Source of the DNA: Sclerurus mexicanus | Lineage: Eukaryota; Chordata; Aves; Passeriformes; Furnariidae | Assembly (NCBI GenBank): GCA_013396755.1 | Contig: VWZF01006085.1 | Span: forward strand, 76,002-140,001 | DNA: 64,000 bases | Direction of reading: 5' to 3' | Shown: positions 1 through 13,900 of the stretch, in pieces | How positions within the stretch are numbered: position 1 is the first letter of the stretch | Layout: every line of letters begins with the position of its first letter | Made by a program: the position numbers and the translations under genes | The notes under the pieces: generated by a model | Told to the model about the DNA's origin: nothing | Seen by the model: only the letters and a program-made list of their open reading frames with translations | Database searches by the model: none

Positions 1-290
1 CCTGCATCCCCCCGGCCTCGGGAGCGGGCCTCCTGCATCCCCCCGGCCTCGGGAGCGGCCCTCCTGCATCCCCCCGGCCTCGGGGAGCGGCCCTCCTGCA
101 TCCCCCCGGCCTCGGGGAGCGGCCCTCCTGCATTCCCCCGGCCTCGGGGAGCGGCCCCTCTGCATCCCCCCGGCCTCGGGGAGCGGGCCTCCTGCATCCC
201 CCCGGCCTCGGGGAGCGGCCCCTCTGCATCCCCCCGGCCTCGGGAGCGGGCCTCCTGCATCCCCCCGGCCTCGGGGAGCGGCCCTTCTCC
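1..290. repeat. GC-rich minisatellite, 31-32 bp unit, about 9 copies
   Basis: Units begin with CCTGCATCCCC or a close variant and end with GGGGAGCGGCCCT. Copies start near 1, 32, 63, 95, 127, 158 and onward, differing by single bases and by the number of G or C in the runs. The array runs into the window edge, so its true length is unknown. It is CpG-rich and lies 5' of the first CAPRIN1 exon seen here, so it may border the CAPRIN1 CpG island. It does not encode anything recognisable. Confidence 0.93.
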
Positions 291-297
291 GTCCCTC

Positions 298-437
298 GGG
301 GAGCCCCGGCACACCGCTCTCTGCAGCTTTGGGGAAAGGAAAAGATCCCTCACTCGGGGAGCCCCGGCCCCACAGCTCTGTGCAGCCCCCAGGGCAGCCC
401 CAGCCCCACAACTCTGTGCGGCCCCCAGGGGAGCCCC
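298..437. repeat. Degenerate GC-rich tandem repeat, about 36 bp unit
   Basis: Copies beginning GGGGAGCCCC or GGGCAGCCCC start near 298, 356, 392 and 428, and share a CACAGCTCTGTGCAGCCCCC core. The block follows the 31-32 bp array and shares the CTCGGGGAGC word with it, so both may derive from one GC-rich ancestor. An open frame across it on the minus strand is only the repeat read through. Confidence 0.75.
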
Positions 438-440
438 TCG

Positions 441-3400
441 GGGATATAACTCTCGGCATGGAAACGCAACGCTGCCAGCATCAAAACTAGGCATTGCCGA
501 AATGCAGTGTTACATCCGTGCCGAGGCACGGAATATGGTGTGGGTTTGAGAGGCACAATAACTCTATTGATTGTTTCTTTTCACTCTTTTGATCATAGTA
601 GCACAGACTAGTGTTTTATACTGTATCAGGTGGAAATACTAGCGGTAAATAAGTCTGTACAGGTGAGTTGTGAATGAAACAAGCTGTGCTTTACCTATGT
701 TTAAATAGTAACTCCATCTAAATATTACATTGCATAAATACACTGCATGCAGTATAGCTTCCCACTTGCAGAAATGGGTATGGGATTCTCCTGCATTTTA
801 AAAAGGAAGAGACCAAAAGCAGAAAGCCAAGAGCCCCTAGGTAAGTTTCCAAATTGGAGGATCTTCTGATCTTTGTCTGAGTCCTGTTGTGTGTGCACAG
901 GCCAGCATCTCTGTCTTCAGTTTGCCATTAGTGCATATGAATATGTGCACTCACAGTACTGGTCCTCAGCTCGAGGAAGAGCAGAGCTTTCTGTATGTCT
1001 CTAGTTGTTTCAATACCAAAAAATGGCTTGAAACCACTGATGTAGCCAACATACACCCAAATCATCTGAAAATACTTCACATGGTGCTAAAAATGTGTAT
1101 CTGAAAAACTAAAGTTAGCAGGTGAGCATTCTGACCTGTCCTTTGAAGTAACCAAGAGCACAAGCAAGCACAGTGTCACTGGTGTGAGGGTCAGCTTTCC
1201 TTGGGAGCAGCGCTTCTATTTACCCTTAAAAATAAATCATTTACACTTGGCTTAGTCCTTCCTTTCTGTCTGAGTGGACTTTTAGTCAACTTTCACAGTG
1301 CCGTGGTGCAAGTGAACAGAGTGCCCTTTTTTCCTGGAAACGGCTTCTGTTGGAAGATGTGCCATTAAAATTACTTAAAACGTTGATTATTGGGGTACTC
1401 GGTTCTAGGCAGTGTGGGCTTAAGGAACAGGCAAAGGTTGAGTCTTGAAAGCCTTTGGATATGTGATCTCACACTGATGAATTAAAGTTCAAAGGTTCCT
1501 GAGTCTCAGTGGACTGAAGTTCAGAGGCTTAGTGTACTAGGACTCAGCACTACAGAACTCATGAGATAAATGGTTCTTGGTGTATTGAAATAGAATTATA
1601 AATTTTTGGGCTTGAGCCTCAGCCTTGATGGGGGAGTCAAGAGTTTTGTAGTAAATCAGTGTTCTTTTTTAATAAAGAGTATTGAGGGCTTTGTGTCCTA
1701 AAACAAAGCTCATTGTACACAGGGGCCTCTCTGTTTTTATTTTACTACATGATAAGTTCACACAAATTCATTCATTTTCCTTTCTTTTGAATCTTTGCAC
1801 AAGAATATGTTTTTAATTGTTTTAACTATCCAGAAAGCAAAATTGTGCTGGATACTGCACAGATAAGAAATCCAGTAAATCCCACTGAAACTTGTGCTTA
1901 GGTGAACATTTAATCCTTTCTTTGTCAGCAGCTGGTGACAAAGGCCAGGAGAGATGATTCTGAGAGCTTTGTGTCTGAGAATATACTTGAGTTAGACACA
2001 TCCTTTTGAAAGATGAAAAATGATTGCTCTGCAAGAGGTACCATCTTAGGTTTTAAATTATATGAGTGCGCAGGAAAGGTCACCTTTTATGAAGAAAATA
2101 GCTCTTTTGAAGTAAATTTGGTGTCCTGTTTCTCTCAAAACTGAGTATAAAATAATGTGACCGAAATACAATACACAAATTGAAATTATAATAATTATTA
2201 TAACTTGTTTCTGTGTAAATACAAGATTATGAGTTACACTTTCATTTTCTTTTCCTGAAAGTGACTTCATATAAAAGAACTGGCCCTTGCTTGTGTTAAA
2301 AGGGGCAGGTAAATTGAATTGCTGTTCATAAATGTATGTGAAAACATGGCCTGGAAATGTCTGTGTTCCCCTCATGTCTTCATACTTGGAAATGATAGGA
2401 GTGCTCTCCTGTGTTCTTCCTTTCTGAGATGACAGCACATTTGTGTGTGCACGGAAGAGGGGAGGTAATTAAAGGGGTCATTTCTCTACAGGACGTTCAA
2501 ACCTGCAGCTGGAATATATAGTTAATTTAAAAGTTGCCTCAACTCCTCCAGGTGTTTGCCGAGTGTCTGAAGTTACAGTGCTGCCTAGGAGGAAATACTT
2601 CATTAAGGCCTGCATTTTCTTCTTCTCTTCTCACCCTTTTCTTTTTTTAGAGGGAAAAACCTTTCCAAATTTTAAGCCAGTTGAATGTAGATTGAACTTG
2701 GGTTTTGTTACAGCAATGAATGTAAAAGAAAATCCAGTTGTTTTTGCTTTCAACTTGTGTAACAGAGCACGAGCTGTGTAAGAAGAGTTGATCAAACAAA
2801 TGCTCTGTCCAATGGGCACAACCGTAAATTTGCCAACATGTGGTTCAGGGGATGGGCAGATGTGCACAAAGATTACTTTTGGGCAACTGTAGATACAAGG
2901 TGAAGCACGTGAGCTTTAAAAACTCAGCTGAGTTGGAAAGATGGCACATGTTGGCTGGGGCTGGGGCTGGTAACTTGAGCTGCTCTTGCTTTATCAGCCT
3001 GGCTGAATTTCCTACTGAGTGTAACCCTGACTGGGGTGGAAAATGAGTAGTTAACAAGTGCCTCTGTCATTACTACACAGGAATTCTCATGGGACAGCAG
3101 ATGGATATTTGTATTGATCTGACTTGGTTCAGTAAAATGTTGGACTTCCCGTGGGAAACAGGAACCTACAGTAAAAGCTGTAGTAAAAAAAGCTACATTC
3201 TTCTAGTTGCAGTTACACTTGAGTTGCCCATTGGTAACAACTCTCTGAAGTGCTTCTGACCATTATTTGGGCCACTTGGATGTCCCAGGCATGACAGTGT
3301 CTCCAGAAGCAGTCCTTGTGAAGCTTGGTTTGGAATTTATCTTTGGAGATTAAATGCTGTTTTCAAACAAATAAATTGTAAAATTAATTTGAAATCACGT

Positions 3401-6400
3401 ATTGAAAGGCCAGATCTTTCTTTGAAACCTCTCTTGATAGCAGTTTTGGTTATCAAGCTTCACGTGTGAAAACCCAGGCAGGGTATCTGTGAAATCATGT
3501 GGTGGTTGGTACTCCCAGGTTACAGCGTGGTCTGTTTTGTTTTTCACTTGTCTCACAGCAACTTGTGTTAACTGGATCCATGGTGAGTCCTACAAGCTGT
3601 GAAACATCTTTCAGTTTAAAGTTTTTCAGATGCTGCTTTGGTGTTTTGTTGCTTTTTCTTTCACAAGAAGAAGACACACAATGTGTTGGGAGAGCCCCAT
3701 TCGTGTCCTAGAGCCCAGTTTGTGTTCTAGAATTCACTTGTAAAAGTAACTTATTTTGAACATAAATGTTGTGTAAAGCAAAATCCAGGTCTCTTGCAGT
3801 GTAGTCAACTTACCTGTAGATTCATAGTGTTTCTCTAGGAAATACTGTGTGGTGGTAGTTTGGAAAGAATATTAAAACTTGGAGTTCTACTCCTCTGACT
3901 TAATTCTGGTAACTGGGGGAAAACTCTTGTTTTCCCTCCGGGGTAAACTGCTGTTATTTCAAAAATAAATTTAGTTTGGAGAGGAGACCTGGAAGTGTTT
4001 TGTGTTCTGGAGAATTGGTGTTATTGCATCCTTACATCATCTCAGTTGTAACACAGACTGAAACAGCTCCTCATGACTTGGTGGGGCAGGGGGTGGTGTA
4101 TATATGTGTGTGTGTGTGTATATAGATATATATTAGGAATTGTATTGTGAGTGTGAGAACTGTGGTGGGTTTTGAGAGGTTCTCAACTTCCGTGTTTAAT
4201 TAAACTGATATAATTTAAGTGTTTTGCTGGGACTGGAGGGGACACTGGGGGGCACAGGCTTTGTTTTTCTTTCAGGGGAGTTTTCTGCCTTTTTCTCTTT
4301 TTTTTTTGAGGCAATGGGAAGACTGGTTTTGGGGTTTTATTTGGTCATTCCTGGGCAGTTTTTGCTGCAGAGTTAACCTGCTGAATGAGTGGAGATGATG
4401 GTGGAGGGGCAGGTAAATTAAAATGTGCAAATGTAAAACAGGTTAATAAACTTGTGGTTTGTAACTTGGCTTTTCTTTTGCTTCAGTGCAAAATGTATTG
4501 CACAGCTAATTTAAATTTTGAATTACCCTAATTGCTTGGTGCTATCAAAAATACACATGCAGGTTTAGAGATATCTCAGAGAACAGACTTGCAGTGAGTG
4601 TGCCCTCCATCTTTTCTTTGCTTGTAGTCAAGTTTGCCTTACGAGAGGTTTCCTCCAGCTGGTTAAGAGGTTACCTTGTCCCCTTGCACCTTGCCATACA
4701 CACTTGTGCTGCTGTAGTTGCTATAACCATATCTTTGAAATTACCTGGTTAAATATAGAGCCTCCCTCCTGCTCCTGACCCCCTTTTTGGAGGGTTATTT
4801 TTAATCTGATGATTCCAGTGATCCAGTTTAGAGCACAGCACTGTAAGGGACTGTACCAGCACAGCTGAGTGGTCAGGCATTTTTAAAGCACTGTTGGTTT
4901 TGAAGGTAATGCTGTAGAACTGCATTTTTTTTGTTTTCACTTTAGGATGACATTTTTGAGGCAATCCAGAGGAGTCTGTCTGTTAGCACTATAAAGCAGC
5001 TGAATGTTGGATTCCTATTCAAGTAAAATCCAGGGCATACTTGAGCCATAAACACCAATACCTTGCCCCTGGGAGCCTGTTTGCAGTGCATTTCTCCCAG
5101 GAAACTCCAGAATACTTGAGGTTTCTCAGTGGAAAAAGCTGGAGCAGGGTGGCTTGCTGCCTGCAGAACTGGGAGCTGCTGACTCATGAGCTGTTCAATA
5201 CACATTTTATGTGCTCACTTTGCCACTGGATTATTATTTTTTTCTGCTGGTTTAGCTTTTATGCTTGGAGATCTCTATCTGTGATGAGTGAGGGTGAGGT
5301 TCTGTAAGGGGGGTAAAATCAGGAAAATCTTTACCTCTGGCAGGCACTGCAGTAGGTTGCTAAGCAGGAATTTTGCTGCAGTTATTGTACAGCACTGATG
5401 CTGCTCTTAGATTGCTGTTAGAGATTGAAAAGGAGGCATTTTACTGAAAATTTGAGTATAACACAGCATTTGGATCTGAGTGTCTTTGGGATAATAGGAA
5501 AACGCTTCCTTGGCATTTGAAATCTGGGTGATAATGTACAACTAAATGCACATTTGCTTGTTCTCTGCATTGCAGCTGACAGGGCTTTCTTTCCTCTGCT
5601 TTTACCTTCCCATAGGAATGTTATTAAGGAAGAGCAAGTGAAGACAAGTAACTTTTCTTCTGTCCCTTTGGTTTTTAGTTGAACAAAACCAAAGCATGAC
5701 CGTTAGACTTAAAAGGATTTGTCCATTTAAGAAAAACTTGTGCTTTGTTCATTATGTTATTGCAATATCTAAATCTGAAAACACCAACCAGGCTAAAGTA
5801 AAGGGGCATGGAAAAAGCAAACAAATTAATTTAGGAGATTTTTGTCTCTTCCCTCCCTTTCCCCTTTAGCCACCAAAATGAATTATGTGAGTGTTTTGCA
5901 GCATAATTTTGCAATATATATTTTCTTGAACAAAGTAGCATTCTGCAGTACCGTGTTCTGTCCCGTTTGTTTTACTGTTGTTGTTCCTGGGTGTGTGTTG
6001 GAAACTGGATCACAGAATTGGCCGGGGTTGTTTAATGCATTTTTGTAGACCCTGTTTAAACTGGCTGGTGTTTGCAGTGTGTTTGCTGTGCAGCCTCCCA
6101 GACAATTGCAGCAGAGTGACCAGGGGAGCTGTGATCTGCAGCAGGGCAGTCAGTGACTTGAGCAAGTAGGAACTTGGTTTAAGATTTCCTTGTATGCACA
6201 GCCAGTTTTTGTAGGATTTGAGCCCCCGAAGCAGGGGAGGTGTGGGTAGGCCTGGCTGGCTTTGCTCTGGAACACTGCAGTGGTTGAGCTCTTCCCCCTC
6301 CCTTTTGGCTCCACAGCTCATCCCCGCTCTTGTGAATCATGAGAACTGTTCTGTGATTGTCCAGCCGTGTCAGCATCTGTTCTAAAATCAGCGTGCAGAG

Positions 6401-7862
6401 GAGTAAACTGACCTTACTTCCTGTTGGGGTAGATTTGCAGGGTGCCACATGCTCTTCAGGGCTACTTTTTGGATGCATTAGGAACTGTGGCTGCTGTATT
6501 AATAGCTATTGCCATGTAGTGTCTGTCCCCAGCATAAAATACCCAGTCAAGTCTTTTTAAATCTCAGCAAGTTCTTCCTTTGACTTTGCCTCTGATACAC
6601 TGAAAGGTGAAGAAGTTAAATTTTATATCTAACCTGTAGGACTTCCAAAGAAATGCACTGGGTGACATCAAAAGGACCAAGTCTCATAAGGGTGATGGTG
6701 TTTCAGCAGGTGATGCTGGGCATCAAATACTTTGTAAGAGGAACTTCCCTGGTAAACTGTTTGGCAGACTTTGGTCTTTCCAAAAGGTCTGAGCATAGAA
6801 GGTGAATTAACTAGAAAAATTACCAGTAAAATGAAACAAAGGCCAACAGCAATGAAAAGAGGTGCCACTCATTGACAAATATAAACCCTGATACAATGGT
6901 TGCATCAGGGGTTTGGTTCTTTTACGTTAAAAATTAAATGTTCCTCTGGCTTTTCATGTTATGCTAGATTGGGAAGATAGTTGTTAAGGATTAATTTTAA
7001 CTTTTTTTGTTATATCAAGGCAGATTTCTTTCAAAATACAATCCCATGGGGTAGTACAGAAATGGTGAAAGCAGCTTAATATTTAGGTATGGGTTGTTTT
7101 TACAGACTTTGCTTCCTTTTGAAGACCCTTTCTCCTTAGCCTGTAGAATGTGTCACTTGGGCACACAGGGGTTCTGCCTGCTTTTGGCTGATGTCAGTGT
7201 TCTGCATGGGTTTCTGTTGAAGCAGATTAGAGAACTGATGCTGCTGAAAATTAGCCTAATGATTCCTTTTTCAGTTTTCTTCCCATGGAAAAAAAAATCT
7301 TAATACTCTTGTACGAAACTATTTTAGAGCTATTAATATGAATTGTGTTGGTGGGCATTCTTGCAGAGAGGATTAGAGACTGTTTTAAATTCTTAACAAC
7401 TCCTAACTGATGCAACTACAGAGAATTACAGTTCTGAATCTTAACAGGGTTGACAGTGGGGGTTTGCAGTCATGTTTTGGGTGTTGTAGTGATACAGTGG
7501 TAATGAGCTCTAACTCAGACCTCAGCTCAGCTCTCTGATGTTTGGACTGAAGGAAATGTGTTGAGAGTGGTTTTCCCATTGGGAGGAACACGTATTTCCT
7601 TGGAAATTCATGCTAGTCATGAAGGCACATTGTGATAGCCAGATAAAGGTTAAAATATTTATCCCTTAGGGAAGTATTTACATTTTTTTTAACCCAGCAG
7701 ACAGTTTTTCTCAGGTACTCTTTCCATGACAGTTTTCATGCTTGTGTAACGTATTACAATCTGTTTGCTGTAACATTACAGTACATAATTCTGTTAGCAC
7801 AAGTAGAAAAAAGAAGTGACCTGATTTAGACTCCTCATAACAGCATTTTTCTTTCTTTTCAG
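441..7862 (+). other. Probable CAPRIN1 intronic DNA, no exon recognised
   Basis: This AT-rich stretch precedes the first identifiable CAPRIN1 exon. I looked for the exon encoding residues up to 72 of the protein (human segment around MKQILGVIDKKLRNLEKKK) and did not find it. Open frames here are short, lack homology I recognise, and appear on both strands. A TG/TA microsatellite lies at 4097-4134. The 5' coding exon(s) are most likely upstream of the window. Confidence 0.6.
4097..4134. repeat. TG/TA microsatellite
   Basis: A run of alternating TG and TA dinucleotides in the intronic region 5' of the first CAPRIN1 exon seen. It is likely length-polymorphic. Confidence 0.9.
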
Positions 7863-7925
7863 AGCAAACTTGATGATTACCAGGAACGAATGAACAAGGG
7901 AGAACGTCTGAATCAAGACCAACTG
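7863..7925 (+). CDS. CAPRIN1: CAPRIN1 exon, residues 73-93
   Basis: Encodes SKLDDYQERMNKGERLNQDQ plus L, the start of the conserved helical region. It ends CTG|GTAAAA in phase 0. The acceptor is TTTTCAG followed at once by AG, so a 2-nt shifted acceptor is possible, but phase supports a start at 7863. The first residue is Ser where the human protein has Gly. It is the first CAPRIN1 exon found in the window. Confidence 0.95.
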
Positions 7926-10900
7926 GTAAAAACAACCAAAAAATTATTAACCAGATATCTGTTAAATTGTTCTGTGATCTTGGTGGGGAGGGAAGGGCTG
8001 AATTTCACTTCCCTGTGCACTTCAGTTAGGGATGGAGCTGAGACCAGTAACAATCTCTGTCTGTGTGTCTGTCCCAGCTCCCAGTGCAGCGCACGTGGAG
8101 CTCTCAACAAGCTTTGCTGTTCTCCTTGTTGGGGCTGGCTCTTAAAGTAGGTTATTGTAGAGCAGCTTTCCACTTGTAGTAAATATAAAACAAATAACAA
8201 TTTAAATTCAGTTCTATGATGCAAACATGCATATTGATACTTGAGGAGATTACCAGATGCTCAGTAATCAACAATGTTTTCTTGATGATTTTTAGTACAG
8301 AAAAAGAGAAGGGAGAAAATGTAGCCTGCAACTGTTGCAGCTGTTGACACTTAAAAGAATGAGCTGCTTCCCTTGGTCCATGTGCTCTTTTCATCTGCCA
8401 GAGCTTCACTTGGGTTCTTCTGTGCCAGCTGAAAACTGAACTATCCGTGTGTTTTTATTTTGTAATGGCATCTTGTGGAGATAAAGCACAATAAGGTTTC
8501 TGTTGGCTGAGCAGAGAAGAGAACTGACGTGGCGTATGGAGGAGGGAAGCTCATGGTGGAGCTTTAGGAGGGCCACAGCCTCACTGCCACACTTGAGAAA
8601 GGGAAAACTTTTTCTTGGTTGGACAGATGCTGAAAGTATTAGTTATTTTCACTTACATTTTCTGCTTCTACAAATGAACTAAATGAATTTTGTGGATCAC
8701 ATAATACAGTAATATGTATAAGTTTGTTAGTTAGCTGTATTACAAATGGAGAAGGGAACATGATGCTCTCTGTAGTGTTCTGATTTTGACTCTGACTAGA
8801 GATGACGGTGCATTAATTCTCAAACTCTTGAGCAGTTTGGAGTTGCCAGATTGCTCTTTGTGCCCATTCTCCCAGTTGCCAGTCAGTTTTTGTCAGAAAC
8901 TGGCTAAATCCAAACATGTAACTGGTGCATTGTGCATGTGAGCATATAAAGACACATAAGAAACTAGAGACCCTAAAGACATACACGAGTCTCTTTGATA
9001 TTGTGGCCAGTGAAAATCAAAATCTGACTTAATATAGTTGCAGTCCCATTTGGGAATGCTGTGTCTCATTTAGGGACTAAAACTGTGGGAGTTTATTTGT
9101 TAAAAGTCTGTATTTTTTTTCTGTTTGCAATGATTTACATGTGTGGGCGTTTTTTTGTTGTTTTTTTTTTTTTTTAAGGATGCCGTGTCAAAATACCAGG
9201 AAGTAACAAATAATCTGGAGTTTGCTAAAGAACTGCAGAGGAGTTTTATGGCTCTGAGCCAAGATGTAAGTAAAGATCAAGCCATGCTGTGTGGGCTGTC
9301 CAAACCCTTGGGCTTCAAACTCCTTTTCACTGATGCACTCAGTAGTCACCTCTGTTTAGAGACTGATTGGTCATGGTTTCTTGACCCTTTTGTTCTGTGT
9401 ACTAGTTGGTGTCAGGTCTTCTGAAGACCATGTCTAGAAGATTTTCCTGGTGCACTACATAAATGTATGGAAACAAGAATAATGCAGTAATTTCCTGAGA
9501 CAAAACATAAGTGTTGAAAGCAGTGTGATCACAAAACAGGCCTGGCGTGCAACACTGTAGGTGGTCACTTGGTGCCAGTGGTAACACAGGTCATGTTTTG
9601 GGTTGGTGTCTCATCAAGGATGCAAAATTAAGTTCTAAAAAGTTGGGGTTATGGAAGGAGCAGCAGCACTGGAGGAATTGGTTGTGCAGTGGGTGTTAGT
9701 GCAGCAGACTGATCTAATGAGTGTATTTAGTTTGTGAACAGACTATGTGATAATTTGAAGGGCATCAGCATCCCTGTGTTACAAACTGCTTTCTGCATTT
9801 GTTGTGGCTGTAAATTTGTAGGACTCTAAGCCAAGCTGTTCCTTTGCTTTTCTTGCATCAGGGTTCCATCTGTGTTTGTGGAATATTAGTAATAGAGAGC
9901 TTTCTTTCCTGGACAAGTTTTTCCTGAGATATTTCCCTGGTCAGATGACTGCTAAAATAAACCAGTGAATCCAGGAGTAAGAAATTGGTGCTCTGCTTTC
10001 AGACTGGGTTGCAATTTTTCATGACTGGAGTTAGTTCTCGTATAGTTGATCTTAAGATATGTCTCTGATTTTAAAAAAGGAATTTAGATGTTTCAAAGAG
10101 AAAGTTGCTATCACACGCTACGTTTCTTAACAGAAGAGATTAAAGTTAAAAAGGAAACAAGTTGAATTTGCTTGGATTAAAATTAGGAATGGAAGAAACA
10201 TCCTGTAGGTTCAAACTAGTGCTGCATTTAGACCTGTGTTGTGACTGCAGTTGTAGGAGGTTTAATGCAGAGCACAAGGCTGATGATTATCTGTCATCCC
10301 CTCCCTTCCAGCAGCATCTGTGAGAGTGCCAGGGTAAATGCAGGCTTGCTCCCTGTAGTGTCTGATCAGGGCCCTCATGGCCAAGAATTCATTTAAATCC
10401 TTTTGGAACTGGCTGATCCTGTCTATTTCCCCAGCCTTTCATGGCAAAACATTCCATGAGTTCCCTCCCGTGGTGCGTGAAAAAACAAAGAATCCTTTTG
10501 TTTATCTGTTTTAAGCTGCTCTCCTGGTACTTCCAGTGAGTCCCTCCTCCTATCATGGGATATGGTGAATAACCTCTCTGTTCACGTTATCTGCTGGCCT
10601 GTGTGAAAAATGAGGATCCAAGTGGAAGAACCCAAGCCTTAGGCTCTGCCCTTGCCTCTCTCCATACCCTTTGCTCCCAATCTGTTTTTTCCCCTGGGGT
10701 GGCTCCAGATCCAGAAGACAATAAAGAAGACAGCTCGCAGGGAGCAGCTGATGCGCGAGGAGGCCGAGCAGAAGCGTTTAAAGACCGTGCTGGAGCTGCA
10801 GTTCATTCTGGAGAAGCTGGGTGACGACGAAGTGCGCAGTGACTTGAAACAGGGCTCAAATGGGGTCCCAGTGCTGACAGAGGAGGAGCTCACAATGCTG

Positions 10901-13900
10901 GATGAGTTCTACAAGCTGGTGTACCCTGAGCGAGACATGACCGTGAGGTAGGGCTGCAGCAGAGAGCTTTCCTTTCTCACTGTCAGTCAGTTCTCAATGT
11001 ATTTACTGTGGTCATTGAAAGACTTAGTGAGAAATTAACTCCTACTAATTATTTTTTAAGGTTGAATGAGCAGTATGAGCAAGCATCTGTTCACCTGTGG
11101 GACTTACTGGAAGGGAAGGAAAAACCAGTTTGTGGAACAACCTGTAAGTGTAGTCTCAGCATGAAGAGACAGCACATTGAATTTGTGCTTCAACTAAACA
11201 TACTTCCTGATGTAAGAGAACTTCAGCAGTTACTTTCTGAAGTGACTGCTTTTTTCTCAGATCTTGGCTGGACTCTACCAATAACATCTGAAGTGTGGAC
11301 TCACTGTGTAGTCTTATTTTTTTTACACTGGCACATCATTACTCCGTATTTAACCTCAGTCCATTCCTGCTATTTCAGTAGTATTCTGCTGCTGGGGCTT
11401 AGTAGCAATTCTTTGTTTTCTGGAAACCTGTGTGTGAACAAGGAGCTTTGATGGCCTTCATCAGTGGGATGTTCTCTCCCCCTTGCCTCCTGCAAGAATT
11501 CTTGCGTTCTGATTTTGCTGTATTTTCATTGATCAACTCTGCAGACCAGGGTGTGATCATGCCACCTAAACTGCTTTTTTGCAGAAATAAAAATCTCCGC
11601 AAATACATGGCCTGGGCAGCCAATAGTGCTGCCTTGCCAGTGTGGCTGATTTCTTTTGGGTTAAGATGCCCAAGTATTCATCTAAGGCATTAAATGCAAG
11701 TGTTTTTGCTTCTGAAGGCTGATTTGAGCCATTTCACCTCAGAGGAAGAACCTCTGGGAAGGTGGTACCTGTGTAAATCTGTTCTGTAAGAAACTGTCTT
11801 GCAGTAAGGTTTTTTGATGACAGATTAGTCAGATACAGTTGAAACTTCAGTGGGTTTTGAGAACTCCAAACTGAAAACTAAGCAACCAGCAATCTCTTAA
11901 TTTTTTTAATAGCATGGTCTATAAATTCATGAATTTTAGCTCCCTTTGAAGTGTTTCACTAATCTTCTGAAGAGTATTATATGCTCTTAAGATTATTCTT
12001 GCCCTTATGAAAGTGGACTATTTATTGATTTATTTAGTGTAACCTAGTAAGACAGAAGAAATCCTGTAACAATAGTGGTCATGGACTAGCTTTAGACAGT
12101 GCCATCTTCCCAGCAAAGGGGCAATGAAATCGTGTGCTCTTAGAGAAGGAAGGGAGGAAGGACAAGGTGCTTAGGACTGAGGTAGTGTTAATCTTTCCCT
12201 TGACTTTCGTAGACAAAGCCCTGAGGGAGGTGGTTGAGCGGATCCTTCAGACCAGTTACTTCGACAGCACCCACAACCACCAGAACGGGCTGTGTGAGGA
12301 AGAGGAGGCAGCCCCTGCGCCCGCAGTGGAGGACACGGTGGCAGAGGCTGGTGAGGACACACAGATCCAGCCCTGGCTGAGGGGTTTGGGTGCACTGATT
12401 TGGCTCTGGGCTCCTCACGGCGGCTCAGCAGCAAAGATCCCAGGGGTTTGGCAGTGGTTCCCACCCCTCCAGGCCTTGGGGAGAAGGGAGCAGTTTTTGA
12501 GGCTTAAACTTTAGAATGATGTATCAAATTAAAAAAAAAAAAATCATTGCTTTTTTCCTTTTTGGTTATATTATGGAGAAAATAGGAACTTCAGGTGGCT
12601 GAATACAACTCTCCCTGGCACGAATTTAGTGTGTTTTTTTTTCTTTTTAATTCAAAACTCAGATTAGTTGTTATGCCTAATTCCGTTAATGCCCCTGACA
12701 TTTCTTCTTCATTCTGAGATACAAGGAGAGGTTTTTTTTCATCCCAGTTTGTATTTTCTCGGTCTGTAACATAAGTGGATGGTGGGGCTGTTTTTAGTTG
12801 TGTTTTTGTTTGTTTGGAGTGGGATTTTTTTGTTTGTTTGTGGTTTTTTGGTATGTGTGTGTTTTTGGGGTTTTTGTGGGTTTTTGGTTGGGGTTTTGTG
12901 TGTTTTTTGTTTCGTGTATGGTGCTTTTTGTTGGTTTTTATTTGGTTTTTGTTTTCTTGTTCAGGGTGTTCTTTCCCACATAAATTCTGTTCTGTTTCTT
13001 ACAGAACCTGATGCAGCGGAAGAATTTACTGAACCGACTGAAGTTGAATCAACTGAGGTATTATTCACTGGAAAGATTGTCATTTTGTATACCTTTAATG
13101 CCACTTACTTTTACTTTCATACCCTTTCTTATTTTTATTTTAGTATGTAAACAGACAATTCATGGCAGAGACTCAGTTCAGCAGTAGTGAGAAGGAACAG
13201 GTAGATGAGTGGACAGTTGAAACGGTTGAGGTAAGATCTTGTGTACTGCAGGTAAAATTGCAATCCCTGTTTCTGCTGGCTCCCAATTCATGAGAGGTTT
13301 TAGTATTGCATCCCTTCTCCCCCAATATATAAAAAACTACGTATGTGGAAGTAAGCTTGGACTCACTACTCACTTTTAATTACGTATTTAGTGCAGGAGT
13401 ACCTAAAATAAAAAGAAATTAAACACACGCAGTCTGGCTGAGTTTGCAGAGGACTTGCTTTTGTTCATTAGTGGCTTGCTTGGGGAAACAGGAATTAAAA
13501 GTCTTAGGCTTAAAAAGACTTAAGAGTTTTTTTGAAGCCTTTTTTTGTTTTTTTAGGAGAACTTAGCTACAAATACAGAACTCAGTTTATGTGCCCAGCT
13601 GCTGTAGTTGTGCTTTCACTGAGCAGGTCCATGGACAGGGGGCTGAAAATCAGTAACTCAACTAATACCTCCTCCAGGTTGCTTATGTGCATAACTCTAT
13701 GTTGAAATACGCTTGTGTGTCGTCTCTGCTTCCAAGAACTACAGTTCCTCAAGTATTCAACTTGTTACTACTTTGCAGTGGAGTGACTGTTCACTTGTGG
13801 TGTTCGTGGTCCACTGGTTTGGGATCCATTCCCAATTTATCCTCTAGAATTTATGTTCTTCATGTGCTGGAAAGGACAAGTCCCGTGGAGTCATTCAGTT

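Noticed and set aside
350..556. Minus-strand frame with repeated GLPWG-like residues
   Set aside because: It is the GC-rich tandem repeat read as protein; there is no evidence of a gene.
11811..11880. Possible C/D-box snoRNA in a CAPRIN1 intron (TGATGA near 11817, CTGA near 11872)
   Set aside because: The terminal stem is short and no convincing C' and D' boxes or guide were found; the motifs are common by chance.
12780..13011. Phe/Val/Cys-rich plus-strand open frames
   Set aside because: Artefact of a GT/T-rich low-complexity tract without stop codons.
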